In this document: positions 56,601-64,000 of the stretch, piece by piece | How the letters are laid out: every line of letters begins with the position of its first letter | Position numbering within the stretch: the stretch's first letter is position 1 | Source of the DNA: JAJYKN01 sp035516155 | Lineage (GTDB): Bacteria; Nitrospirota; UBA9217 | Length of the DNA stretch: 64,000 nucleotides | Assembly (NCBI GenBank): GCA_035516155.1 | Contig: DATJAP010000024.1 | Location: 110,947 to 174,946, forward strand | Direction: 5' to 3' | Notes under the pieces: generated by a model | Seen by the model: only the letters and a program-made list of their open reading frames with translations | Databases searched by the model: none | What the model was told of the DNA's origin: nothing | Position numbers and translations under genes: made by a program

Positions 56601-59304
56601 TACAGCAGCCCGGCGGTTTGGCATGAGTGTAGATGACATTGTCGGGAAAAAATGGACGGATTTTATCTCCAGCGAACTGGCGGCATCGCGTAAAAAAGTG
56701 GTTGAAGACGTTGTTCGTTCGGGCAGCCCGGTCCACTTCGAGGATGAGCGCAAGGGAATAATCTTCGACCATACTGCGTATCCCGTGCGCGACGAGACGG
56801 GGGAAATCATCGCTGTCGCTTTTTTCAGCCGTGACATCACCGAGCGCAAGCGGATGGAGGAGGCACTCCAGAACAGTGAGGAGCTTTTCCGCCTGGCCGT
56901 TGACAATATGCCGGTCGCCCTGGGAATCTACGATGCTGAACGCAGGTACAAGTTTGTTAATGCTGCTGGCCTCAAACGCATGGAAATCCCTCTCGAAGCC
57001 CTTGTCGGCCGCCGCATCGACGAGATGTACGACGAAGAGACGCTGAATGCCTTCTGGCCCTCGCTGATGCGGGCGTATGAAACCGGCGAGACGCAAACCG
57101 TCGAGTGTGCACTTAACTTGCCGACAGGCCGGTATGACCTCATTATCACCTTCGTTCCCATGCTGAAGGATGGCCAGGTCTACCAGGTCCTGAACTTCAC
57201 CTTCGATATCACCGAGCGCAAGAAGGCGGAAGAGGCCCAGGGCCTTCTGGCGGCTATCGTTGAGAACGCCGAAGATGCAATCATCGGCAATGACCTGAAC
57301 GGGATTATCCACACGTGGAATGTCGGAGCGGAGATTATCTTCGGGTACAAGGCGGAGGAAGTAATCGGCAAGCCTATTTCTCTCCTGGTGCCGCCAGGGC
57401 ATGCTGACGAGGTTCCCGCAATTCTCGCAAGGATCAAACGGGGAGAAAATATCGAGAGCATCGAAGCCGAGCGCTTGCGGAAAGACGGAACGATTGTTCC
57501 TGTTTCCGTGAAATTTTCAGCCGTCAAGGACACAAGCGGCAGAATTATCGGTGCATCCAAGATTTCCCATGACATCACCGAACGGAAGCGGGCGCAGGAG
57601 GAGCGGGAAACAATGGTAGCATTCCTGCGTCTCATGAACGAGTGCCGGGGAACATCGGATCTGGTCCGGGCAGCAACGGAATTTTTCCAGCAGAGGTCAG
57701 GCTGCGATGCCGTGGGCATCAGGGTTCACGAAAAGGACGATTACCCCTATTTCGAGACACGAGGTTTTTCGGACGAGTTCGTTCAACTCGAGAGCAGGCT
57801 GTGCTCCTGTGACAGGGAGGGGAATCCCATCCTCGACAGCGCCGGGAATCCCGTCCTGGCCTGCATGTGCGGCAACGTGATCTGCGGAAGGTTCGATCCG
57901 TCGAAACCCTTTTTCACGAAGAGAGGCAGCTTCTGGACCAACAGCACGTCAGAGCTGCTTGCAGCCTCTGCAGAAGCGGATTGGCAGGCACGAACACGCA
58001 ACCGGTGCAACGGCGAGGGATACGAGTCGGTTGCCTTGATCGGCCTGACGCTCGGAGAAGAACGATTGGGCCTCCTCCAGTTGAACGATAAACGAAAGGG
58101 ACGGTTTACCCTCGCTACGATAACCTTGTGGGAGCGGCTGGCAGACTATCTTGCTGTGGCGCTGGCGAAGTTCCGCACCGACGAGGCGTTGAGGGCGAGC
58201 CAGGCTCGCTACCGGAACCTTTTTGAGACGATGAGCGAGGGTTGCTCGATCAACGAGATCGTCCTGGATGACACGGGGAAAGCCGTGGGGCTCCGCATTT
58301 TGGAGGTCAACCCGGCGTTCGAGCGCCATACGGGCCTGAAGGCCGCGGACATTGTCGGCCGGACCACGCTCGAGTTGTTTCCAACGGCTGAGCGCGTCTG
58401 GTTCGAACGATACGGAAAGGTGGCCCTCACCGGGGAGCCGGCGCACTTTGAGGAGTGGTTCGGGCCCCTGGGACGGGGCTTTGAAGTCAGCGTCTACCGG
58501 CCCGAACCCAACCGCATCGCCGTGGTGTTTTTCGACATCACCGAACGAAAGAAGGCCGAAGCGGACATCATGAAATTGAGCGAAAACATGGCGGCTAGGA
58601 ACCTGGAGCTTGAATCCGTGAACAGGGAGCTCGATGCCTTCAACTATTCCGTCTCGCATGACTTGAGAGCGCCCCTTCGAACCGTATCGGGATTCTCCAA
58701 AATTATATATGAAGATTATGCGGACAAGCTCGATGCTCAGGGCAGGGACTATCTTGCCCGTATTAAAAGCGGCTCGGACCGGATGACGCACCTTATCGAC
58801 GATCTCCTGCGGCTGTCGCGCATATCGCGCCAGGATATCGAGCGGATCGATTATGATCTGAGCAGCCTGGCTTCCGCTGTTATAAACAGCATCCGCGCAG
58901 CCGCTCCCCCGAGAGACGTTGAGACGGTTATTGCTGAGGGACTGCTCGCTGTGATTGATCCCAACCTGATGAAGATAGCGCTTACAAACCTGTTTGACAA
59001 CGCCTGGAAATTTACTTCGAAGACCGAGAATGCGCACATTGAGTTCGGCGCCGTCGAAAAAGACGCGCAGACCGTTTACTTCGTCAAAGACAACGGCGCC
59101 GGGTTCGATCAAGCCTATGCCGAAAAGATGTTTCGACCCTTCCAGCGGCTCCATTCCGAAAAAGAGTTCGAGGGAACGGGAATCGGCCTCGCCATCGTCG
59201 AACGGATTATTCGCCGCCATGAAGGGAGAGTCTGGGCGGCGGGAGAAGTCGGAAACGGGGCGACGATTTATTTCACGCTGGGACAGAGAACAGGGACTGA
59301 GTGA
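53680..59304 (+). CDS. CheB-CheR-PAS-GAF hybrid histidine kinase
   Basis: An 1874-residue cytoplasmic signalling protein. In order: CheB methylesterase (about 17-197; GIGASAGG Ser, IQHLSP His, GAGTDGARG Asp); CheR methyltransferase (211-477; ASATGEEAYSIA, DLIICRNFLIYL); PAS-like (511-620); a long Glu/Gln-rich coiled coil (638-724); PAS domains at about 725-828, 838-934, 941-1061, 1064-1184 and 1188-1307; a GAF-type domain (1311-1501) with clustered cysteines; another PAS (1504-1627); HisKA with H1660 in SVSHDLRAPLRT; and HATPase (1764-1871; NLFDNAWKF, DNGAGF, GTGIGLAIV). There is no receiver and no membrane segment. GGGGGGAAG precedes 53680; an in-frame ATG at 53572 is less likely. Confidence 0.93.
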   Translation: MKSDKTGAKMKLGPSFPIVGIGASAGGLNALHRFLAVLPQDFGFALVFIQHLSPKHKSLLQELLSVRRPSLVIQQISDGLKILPGRLYLAPPGREVRLRNGLFQTTVHPEGLIHLSIDEFFSSLAKDAGARSIAVIFSGAGTDGARGCNAVRAASGTVFVQDPQTAEFDSMPLAAMATGQADAVLSPEDIAAEILKFQGLGEAAVNREYPITPEEFDDFFRLLQEKSDLRFNYYKKSVVGRRISRRMYLQGCSGAKEYLDLLSTNDDEAARLASDFMIGVTSFFRDRVAWKALNREVVRNIAAGNTDLPIRVWTPASATGEEAYSIATMLLHELELAGKKRDIQVFATDLNERALERAREGKYPASIVADVPREYIQKYFTPVDAGMSLVVNKSVRECVVFAKQDLMTDPPFSKLDLIICRNFLIYLEPEAQEKSISLFHYALKEGGFLFLGNAETVGRKSRLFQSIGHKQCRVYRKLDAKPASRLPLSAPHAVERPAGAPARQAQLSGRKQSYTEIIQEKLLQEYAPAALAIDQNYEIIYHNGPTNRYLSQPRGVPTQNLLELLPQDLRNRIRGAVYQSGREEKPVVIRTSMAGDDNRKRQVSLRITKIAENLHIVVFQEKGARSPQDATEQIDATAIEETAIHQLESELLATRADIQSHIEQLKSLNEELQSSNEELQAANEELETSREELQSLNEELITVNAQLQEKIEEQDATNNDLNNFLSSTNIPTIFLDTQFRVKRFTPAMLKLIKLIPSDLGRPISDMFRENLGPDLISDAEAVLESLVPRRRELELGDASYVRAALPYRTAENRIEGVVITYSNVTELKRAEDRTRHLASFPQLNPNPVIEVDTSGSVIYVNPGTEKILESLGMDKGEATAFLPKELKVILNDLAKSSESSVSREVTVKDRVFSESIQLVPQFNVARLYAYDITKRKRAEEALRKNELMASALINAADESIWLFSLQDDILAANATAARRFGMSVDDIVGKKWTDFISSELAASRKKVVEDVVRSGSPVHFEDERKGIIFDHTAYPVRDETGEIIAVAFFSRDITERKRMEEALQNSEELFRLAVDNMPVALGIYDAERRYKFVNAAGLKRMEIPLEALVGRRIDEMYDEETLNAFWPSLMRAYETGETQTVECALNLPTGRYDLIITFVPMLKDGQVYQVLNFTFDITERKKAEEAQGLLAAIVENAEDAIIGNDLNGIIHTWNVGAEIIFGYKAEEVIGKPISLLVPPGHADEVPAILARIKRGENIESIEAERLRKDGTIVPVSVKFSAVKDTSGRIIGASKISHDITERKRAQEERETMVAFLRLMNECRGTSDLVRAATEFFQQRSGCDAVGIRVHEKDDYPYFETRGFSDEFVQLESRLCSCDREGNPILDSAGNPVLACMCGNVICGRFDPSKPFFTKRGSFWTNSTSELLAASAEADWQARTRNRCNGEGYESVALIGLTLGEERLGLLQLNDKRKGRFTLATITLWERLADYLAVALAKFRTDEALRASQARYRNLFETMSEGCSINEIVLDDTGKAVGLRILEVNPAFERHTGLKAADIVGRTTLELFPTAERVWFERYGKVALTGEPAHFEEWFGPLGRGFEVSVYRPEPNRIAVVFFDITERKKAEADIMKLSENMAARNLELESVNRELDAFNYSVSHDLRAPLRTVSGFSKIIYEDYADKLDAQGRDYLARIKSGSDRMTHLIDDLLRLSRISRQDIERIDYDLSSLASAVINSIRAAAPPRDVETVIAEGLLAVIDPNLMKIALTNLFDNAWKFTSKTENAHIEFGAVEKDAQTVYFVKDNGAGFDQAYAEKMFRPFQRLHSEKEFEGTGIGLAIVERIIRRHEGRVWAAGEVGNGATIYFTLGQRTGTE

Positions 59305-59399
59305 TGAAGTACAAATGAACTTTAGGAGAGCACGGTGCCGACATCTTCGTCACCCGTGAGCAGGCGCCGTTTGGCAGTCCTCATTTATGGGAGATCCTG

Positions 59400-59807
59400 G
59401 TGCAACCAACAATCCTCATCATCGATGACAACGAAGACGACGTCCTTCTCATGAAGTTCGCACTATCAAAGACGGGGCGGGATCTCGTGACAGAAGTCGC
59501 TTTGAGCGGAGAAGCCGGCCTCGCGCTTATCCGGGGAGGAACAACGCCGCCAAACCTGATCCTGCTCGATCTGAAAATGTCCGGGATGGACGGTATCGAG
59601 GTCTTGCGCAAGATCCGCGACGACCAGAGCTTGAGCGGCATTCCGGTGGTCATCGTCACACACTCCGATCTGGCATCAGACAAACAGGCCGCCCTCCAGG
59701 CGGGGGCAGATAGTTTTATGCACAAGGCACCAGACCTCGATCAATTCAAGAGGGATATTGAGCGCGTATTAGATACCTGGCTGCGTACGGATGCGCCTTC
59801 TGTGTGA
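59400..59807 (+). CDS. Single-domain response regulator
   Basis: A 135-residue receiver of the Rcp1-like type. Acidic pocket IIDDNEDD (D9/D10), phospho-acceptor D57 in LILLDLKMSG, the VIVTHSD switch threonine and the SFMHKAP lysine are present. No output domain. GTG start with GGAG upstream. It lies 95 nt after the hybrid kinase and is probably its phosphorylation partner. Confidence 0.9.
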   Translation: MQPTILIIDDNEDDVLLMKFALSKTGRDLVTEVALSGEAGLALIRGGTTPPNLILLDLKMSGMDGIEVLRKIRDDQSLSGIPVVIVTHSDLASDKQAALQAGADSFMHKAPDLDQFKRDIERVLDTWLRTDAPSV

Positions 59808-60027
59808 CGGAAACAATAGAATATTATGTTTTGACTCACAAGAGTTACTGGTCTCGACTCGTTGCAATTGCAGGCTGATGGATTCTGGATGAAATACAGG
59901 ATGCTGTTTGATAAAATCAAAAGATGATACTCCTGAACGATGCGGCAGCCGTATCTGCTGGAAACGGAGGATTTCATCTCAATATGATTGTGGCACGAGC
60001 CTTGACAATATGTCGATTATCTTCTTT

Positions 60028-60056
60028 GCGGGGGAGCGTCAGCCCCGCGTTATAAT
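60028..60056 (+). promoter_or_regulatory. Hairpin plus -10 box before the rhodanese gene
   Basis: GCGGGG (60028-60033) and CCCCGC (60043-60048) form an inverted repeat that ends 2 nt before TATAAT (60051-60056). No good -35 is present, so the repeat may be an operator. Initiation near 60063 favours the ATG at 60088 over the one at 60066. Confidence 0.4.
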
Positions 60057-60099
60057 ACGACACATATGATGAGAAGGAGGCAAAGCCATGCTCAGAAAA

Positions 60100-60107
60100 T
60101 TTTTTTT
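60100..60107 (+). repeat. T8 tract at the signal-peptide start
   Basis: Eight Ts directly after AAAA, four codons into the rhodanese frame that starts at 60088. One extra T would join the start to the signal peptide frame. Confidence 0.85.
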
Positions 60108-60714
60108 ACACTCACGCTGGTTCTTCTTGTTTACACGGGAAATGCGGTATCGGGAGAGGCATCGGGCCTGGTCGTTGACAGCCGGTTCGTAAGTGATAAG
60201 CTCGATAAGCCGGGATGGGTAATGCTGGATGTACGATCAGGAGAGGAATACAGAGGTGGCCACATCCCGGGCTCTATAAATCTGGGCAACGTGGCGGCCA
60301 ATGTCTTGCGCGATCCGACGCATCGGGCCTATACAATTATTCCTGCCATAGAGAAGTCGCTGGGCGATGCCGGCATCGGCGACGACAAACACATCATTGT
60401 TTACGGCGACGCTGAGGACGTATACGATAACGCCGTTGCGTTTTGGATTCTGGAATTTCTGGGGTGCAACAGTCCTCAGTTATCCTGTACTGTCCACTAT
60501 TATGACGGCGGAATAGAACAGTGGGAAGCGTCTGGAGGAAAATTGATAGTCGAGGAGTCATCCCTTCCCAAAACGCAATTTAAGGCGCATGTGGTCGCCT
60601 CGCGCCTGGCCACGTCCGAAGAAGTGCTGCGAGTAGCAAAGAGGCAGACAAAAGCTGTTCTTATCGACGCGAGAACTGATGCTGAATACCATGGTTCGGA
60701 TATCCGGGCTCTGC

Positions 60715-60723
60715 GGGGGGGGG
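60715..60723 (+). repeat. G9 tract inside the second rhodanese domain
   Basis: Nine Gs at the second frame break. One G fewer restores the conserved GGHIPGA motif in continuous frame. Confidence 0.85.
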
Positions 60724-61133
60724 CATATTCCTGGCGCGGTGAACATCAAGGTGCAGAAGAATTATGATGGGAAAGACTATAAGATGTTGCCGCTCTCCGA
60801 GTTAAATGCCTTGTATAAGGACATCTCAAAGAATGAGAGGGTCATCGCTTATTGCCAAACAGGAACGCGTGCGTCATATACCTATCTTGTTCTCCGCGTG
60901 CTCGGTTATGAAAACGTTTCCGACTACGACGACTCTTGGATAGTGTATGGAAGCAATGTGAACTATCCGGCTGAAGACGAGCAGTGGTTCAATTTTATAC
61001 AGGTTAACAAGACTGCCAAGGAGGTCAGAGAGCTCAAACAGGAATTGAATGATTTGCAGCAGAAGTAACCGGGACATGCCCTCCTGTGTCCGCATTGACG
61101 TATGGTGGGAGGTGATCATCGAGCGGTAATTTT

Positions 61134-61351
61134 CTATACCATCGTCGTCTGCTCAAGGGCTTTATTTACGGGCTCGAGCGATTTCGCCCGATGTCCTCCC
61201 TTATTGGTTCGGCGACCTACAACTCCACCTTGGTTTTTTTCAAGGCCTCCAGCGCTGTTATCATATGCGGCTGGCTGATCGCGGCCCAACTGCCCATTGC
61301 GCTCCCGATAAGAAGTCCTATTCCCAACGCGATTACAACTCTCTTTATCAT
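61134..61351 (-). pseudogene. Eroded small exported protein
   Basis: Begins with GGAGGGAGGAAGT then ATG (61351) and a signal peptide (VVIALGIGLLIGSAMGSWA), then QPHMITALEALKKTKVEL and a TAG at 61217. The next frame continues NKGGHRAKSLEPVNKALEQ to 61134. Together they match a family of short exported proteins of the plan QPHM-x-AL-x-L-xx-AK-xx-L ... NKGGHRAKA-x-L-x-NKAI-x-Q. So a nonsense change plus a one-base shift seem to have broken it. Function of the family is unknown to me. Confidence 0.55.
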
Positions 61352-61832
61352 ACTTCCTCCCTCCGAGCAATAGCGGGCCTCCCCAGCAGCGCAGAGCATG
61401 TACACTGATCTGCGTATTGTGCACTCGTCCGGGCACGACAGAGAGCGAAAAAAGAGGTTTCCCGAGCTTATCGAAAGCCTCTGAATACTACTACCACAGA
61501 GGCAACATATCGATTGTGGCAGAATCGTCCCTGATGCGCAGATCAACGATCTGTGGAATGGAGACGGATTTATACGACATGTTCGATGTCGACCAGCCGA
61601 CCGCATCGATTCCATAGAGGCACCAGGGAGAGGAGTTGCGGGAGAACCGCCAAGCAGATTTGTTTTTGTATGCGTTTCGCCTGTGACAATCTGGCTATTA
61701 ATGCCGATAGCGTCAACGATCATGCCTCCCTGAAAAGCCCCCCCGGTTTCAACCATGGGGATGTAAGCGGGAATTCTGATTTACTAGGCAAAGGTTCACA
61801 CATATGCTATATTATTAGCACACGTGGCGACG
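61352..61832. other. Intergenic region with no gene seen
   Basis: About 480 bp between the eroded gene and the small gene before ribD. No FMN riboswitch consensus was recognised upstream of ribD. Confidence 0.4.
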
Positions 61833-62114
61833 ATGAAGAAAACAACTCCGTCCTTTATCCATGAATTCCTGCTCAAAACAACGCCAAAAGACATGGCATC
61901 CCTTCTCGGCAACGATCCTTCCCTTGACGGGAGCAAGAAAACTGCCATTGCCGCAGCAGGAGTTTTTCCCAGACGGGACGATTGCAGGCTCGAGGCATCG
62001 CAGAAGTCGATGGAGAAATTCACTCTCGATTTCGCGATCCAGAAAGTTATCCTCAACGATGCTATGCAATGGATGAAGGAGCATTCGATTGAGGTAAAAG
62101 AACGCAGATGGTGA
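61833..62114 (+). CDS. Hypothetical protein before ribD
   Basis: A 93-residue soluble, helix-rich protein (FIHEFLLKTTPKDMASLLGN, MEKFTLDFAIQKVILNDAM). No family is recognised. Start could be GTG at 61824. Its stop overlaps the ribD start by 7 nt, suggesting one transcript. Confidence 0.5.
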   Translation: MKKTTPSFIHEFLLKTTPKDMASLLGNDPSLDGSKKTAIAAAGVFPRRDDCRLEASQKSMEKFTLDFAIQKVILNDAMQWMKEHSIEVKERRW

Positions 62115-63235
62115 AACAGGATAACATCAAAGAGAGGGATAAACGATACATGCGTCTGGCGCTCCGCCTCGCCGAGAAGGCCAGGGGCCGGACGAGCCCG
62201 AACCCCATGGTCGGCGCCGTGGTCGTGAAAAACGGCAAGATCCTTGCAACGGGCTATCACAAAAAAGCGGGAGAGCACCATGCAGAAGCAATCGCGCTCC
62301 GGAAGGCCGGCAGGACAGCCAAAGGCGCGACACTCTATGTGACGCTCGAACCCTGTTCGCACACGAACAAGCGGACGCCCCCCTGTACGCCGCTCGTCGT
62401 TTCCAGCGGAATTAAACGGGTTGTTGTGGCAGCGATTGATCCAAACCCCCAAGTTTCCGGCAACGGCATCAGGGCCCTGCGGAAGGCCGGCGTCGAAGTT
62501 GTTGCCGGCGTTCTGGAAGCGGAGGCGAAGAAACTAAACGAGGCCTTCATCAAGCACATTACCTCCGGCATGCCTTTCGTCACGCTCAAGATTGCCCAGA
62601 CGCTCGACGGTAAAATCGCGACAGCGGCGGGTGAGTCCCAGTGGATTACGGGCGAGGAAGCACGAAAGGAAGCCCACCGCCTGAGGGATTTTCATGATGC
62701 AATCCTGGTCGGCGTTAATACCGTCTTGAATGATGATCCTTCTCTGACCACGCGGATTGCCAGAGGGCGGGATCCTATCCGCATCATCGTCGATTCGAAA
62801 CTGAGGACCCCGCCTTCCGCAAAAGTCATTACTCAGAAATCGCGGGCGAAAACCTACATTGCCACAATTCCGAGTGCATCCAAGGGCAAACTCATCCGGC
62901 TTCTGGATGCCGGCAGTGAAATAGTGCTGGCCAGGGAAAAGAACGGGAAGGTGGACCTGAAACAACTTCTGAAAATGCTCGGAACCTACGGCATCATGTC
63001 TGTTTTGATCGAAGGCGGGGCGGAGGTCAATGCTTCGGCACTGAAAGCGGGCCTCGTCGACAAGGTAGTGATGTTTATCGCGCCCGTGCTCATGACCGGC
63101 GCCGATTCCCTCTGCTCGATCGGTGGCAGGTCGCCGGTAAAATTGAAGCAATCCATAAAGCTCAACCATGTCTCTCTGCGGATGATAGGGCAGGACCTGA
63201 TGCTTGAGGGGTATATTCGTCCGCAATTGGCCTGA
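62108..63235 (+). CDS. ribD: Bifunctional riboflavin deaminase/reductase RibD
   Basis: A 375-residue enzyme for steps 2 and 3 of riboflavin synthesis. The deaminase half has SPNPMVGAVVV, the zinc His and catalytic Glu in GEHHAEAIAL and the zinc cysteines in EPCSHTNKRTPPC. The reductase half has TLDGKIATAAGESQWITG and VLIEGGAEVNASAL. No ribE, ribA/B or ribH follows inside the window. Confidence 0.96.
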   Translation: MVKQDNIKERDKRYMRLALRLAEKARGRTSPNPMVGAVVVKNGKILATGYHKKAGEHHAEAIALRKAGRTAKGATLYVTLEPCSHTNKRTPPCTPLVVSSGIKRVVVAAIDPNPQVSGNGIRALRKAGVEVVAGVLEAEAKKLNEAFIKHITSGMPFVTLKIAQTLDGKIATAAGESQWITGEEARKEAHRLRDFHDAILVGVNTVLNDDPSLTTRIARGRDPIRIIVDSKLRTPPSAKVITQKSRAKTYIATIPSASKGKLIRLLDAGSEIVLAREKNGKVDLKQLLKMLGTYGIMSVLIEGGAEVNASALKAGLVDKVVMFIAPVLMTGADSLCSIGGRSPVKLKQSIKLNHVSLRMIGQDLMLEGYIRPQLA

Positions 63236-63346
63236 GCCGAAGGTGCCGGGCGTTTATCCCTTCCTGTAATTCCGGGGCGACGGCCCGGAACCTACCGGGG
63301 CATTGCTTGCGGACAAAAAAACATTAAGAAATATGGCAATCTCATC

Positions 63347-63511
63347 CTATTTGCGTGAAGGCCGGATGTCCTGCAAGATATAGAATGCATTGAACGCCAA
63401 AAAAATGAGAGCGACGGACTGGATCAATGGCTTCATCCCAAACATCAGGAGCACTAACCCGACACCGGTTGCACCTATCTTCATCCCTGTTTTTACCGAT
63501 TCGTTCTTCAT
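63347..63511 (-). CDS. Tiny two-helix membrane protein
   Basis: A 54-residue protein (MKNESVKTGMKIGATGVG ... ILQDIRPSRK) with two short hydrophobic segments. GGAGA is 6 nt before the ATG. It lies 53 nt after the 104-residue membrane protein gene on the same strand, so the two likely form an operon. No family known to me. Confidence 0.6.
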   Translation of the reverse strand: MKNESVKTGMKIGATGVGLVLLMFGMKPLIQSVALIFLAFNAFYILQDIRPSRK

Positions 63512-63564
63512 GGTTCGTTCTCCTTGTCTTTGAATTTTTGTATGGTTGTTTTTTCAGCCTGTCG

Positions 63565-63879
63565 TTATTTGCCGCCGGCAATCGCTGTCTTTTCCGATGC
63601 ATGCCCGCCCTCAAGCAACCTGCCGACGAGCCAGCCCGCGGTGGCCGTGGCTGTTATCATCGCGATGCCGGATACCATGACACCCACCAGCATGGACGCG
63701 AGCACGATCGCGCGTGATATGATCCCCGGATCCAGTGGAAGCCCGAAGACCATCCCGGCCAGTTTGATTCCCGCGGCGCCGCCCAGGAGGCTGCCGGGGA
63801 GAAGACCGAAGATTGCGAAGAGCACCATTCCTGCGCCTGCACCGATGTATGCTGTTTTCCTTGAAAGGGTGGTATTCAT
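63565..63879 (-). CDS. Small glycine-rich membrane protein
   Basis: A 104-residue protein with two strongly hydrophobic, glycine-rich regions (AYIGAGAGMVLFAIFGLLPG and VLASMLVGVMVSGIAMITAT). AAGGAGG lies 8 nt before the ATG at 63879. A longer in-frame start (63942) adds polar sequence without a ribosome-binding site. Function unknown. Confidence 0.7.
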   Translation of the reverse strand: MNTTLSRKTAYIGAGAGMVLFAIFGLLPGSLLGGAAGIKLAGMVFGLPLDPGIISRAIVLASMLVGVMVSGIAMITATATAGWLVGRLLEGGHASEKTAIAGGK

Positions 63880-64000
63880 TTTGTTGTCCTCCTTTTCGTT
63901 CAGTCTTGCCCCCTGTATTGCAGATCGCGTGCCAAAATGCAACTGCTTGAATTTGCGGGAAACAGGGTGGCGCGAGTTTTTGCAGAGATGAGAAAGAGGG

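Larger units (their letters stand above)
60088..61068 (+). pseudogene. Exported two-domain rhodanese, frame broken at two homopolymers
   Basis: Product if restored: about 326 residues with a signal peptide, two rhodanese domains and a short C-terminal coiled coil. AGGAGG lies 7 nt before ATG 60088, which reads MLRKFF and then leaves frame at a T8 run (60100-60107); one more T gives a normal signal peptide (TLTLVLLVYTGNAVSG). Domain 1 (WVMLDVRSGEEYRGGHIPGS) lacks the catalytic Cys (IIVYGDAED). Near the start of domain 2 the frame breaks again at G9 (60715-60723); eight Gs restore RGGHIPGAVNIK. Domain 2 has an intact VIAYCQTGTRAS loop with Cys. An alternative ATG at 60066 is in the middle frame but would be nearly leaderless. 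Phase variation, sequencing error or true decay all remain possible. Confidence 0.75.

Noticed and set aside
57949..59220. 423-codon minus-strand frame opposite the hybrid kinase
   Set aside because: Mirror frame of a verified coding region.
61100..62107. FMN riboswitch before ribD
   Set aside because: None of the conserved RFN-element segments could be found.

Overview
The window looks like chromosomal DNA of a diderm bacterium. Evidence for an outer membrane is a TonB-dependent receptor, two TonB proteins, several beta-barrel-like proteins and lipoproteins. Hopanoid synthesis genes, a CruF-type carotenoid gene, a two-subunit glycyl-tRNA synthetase followed by pyruvate phosphate dikinase, and a giant CheB/CheR-PAS histidine kinase together suggest an environmental Desulfobacterota/Desulfuromonadota- or Nitrospirota-like lineage. 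That placement is inference from gene content; nothing here fixes the taxon.

Layout. (1) 1-1.6 kb: a YeiH-family transporter. (2) 2.4-18.2 kb: a hopanoid region. hpnG-dxs run leftward. hpnI, an outer-membrane-type protein, then an IDI-like NUDIX protein, hpnJ, hpnK, an EamA-type transporter, shc, hpnA, a DUF116 membrane protein, hpnH and a cruF-like gene run rightward. A good promoter sits at 8842-8870, and most genes from hpnJ to the DUF116 gene overlap start-to-stop. Read through the known pathway, the genes make C5 precursor (Dxs), cyclise squalene (Shc), add adenosine (HpnH), remove adenine (HpnG), then add GlcNAc (HpnI), deacetylate (HpnK) and contract the ring (HpnJ) to give bacteriohopanetetrol cyclitol ether. 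Squalene-forming hpnCDE genes are not in the window. (3) 18.4-24.5 kb: a probable surface-uptake locus of DUF1207 protein, ExbB, ExbD, TonB, TonB-dependent receptor and a seven-repeat propeller lipoprotein. (4) 25-28.2 kb: a POT peptide transporter and an orphan Cache-domain histidine kinase. (5) 28.4-35.4 kb: a sparse AT-richer accessory stretch with a DUF6364/PIN toxin-antitoxin pair, a two-CW protein, two methyltransferases, TatA, a sugar O-acetyltransferase-like protein and DUF2721. (6) 35.5-45.9 kb: alpha-glucan phosphorylase, a solute-binding lipoprotein with a class-I-amidotransferase-like hydrolase, argF, argD, a second TonB and a MetE/UROD-like protein. (7) 46.6-53.2 kb: glyQ-glyS-ppdK behind a consensus promoter and closed by a strong terminator, then a DUF1059 gene. 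(8) 53.5-59.8 kb: an 1874-residue CheB-CheR-PAS-GAF-histidine kinase with a response regulator. (9) 60-64 kb: a two-domain rhodanese interrupted at two homopolymer runs, an eroded small gene, ribD and two tiny membrane proteins.

The points most worth a second look are the rhodanese with a T8 and a G9 tract exactly where its frame breaks, the hopanoid operon's IDI-like protein that keeps its metal ligands but lacks the catalytic cysteine, and a hopanoid-linked DUF116 protein that lacks the family's usual central cysteine cluster. No tRNA, rRNA, CRISPR array, intact insertion sequence or phage was seen. All start sites, promoters and terminators are read by eye.
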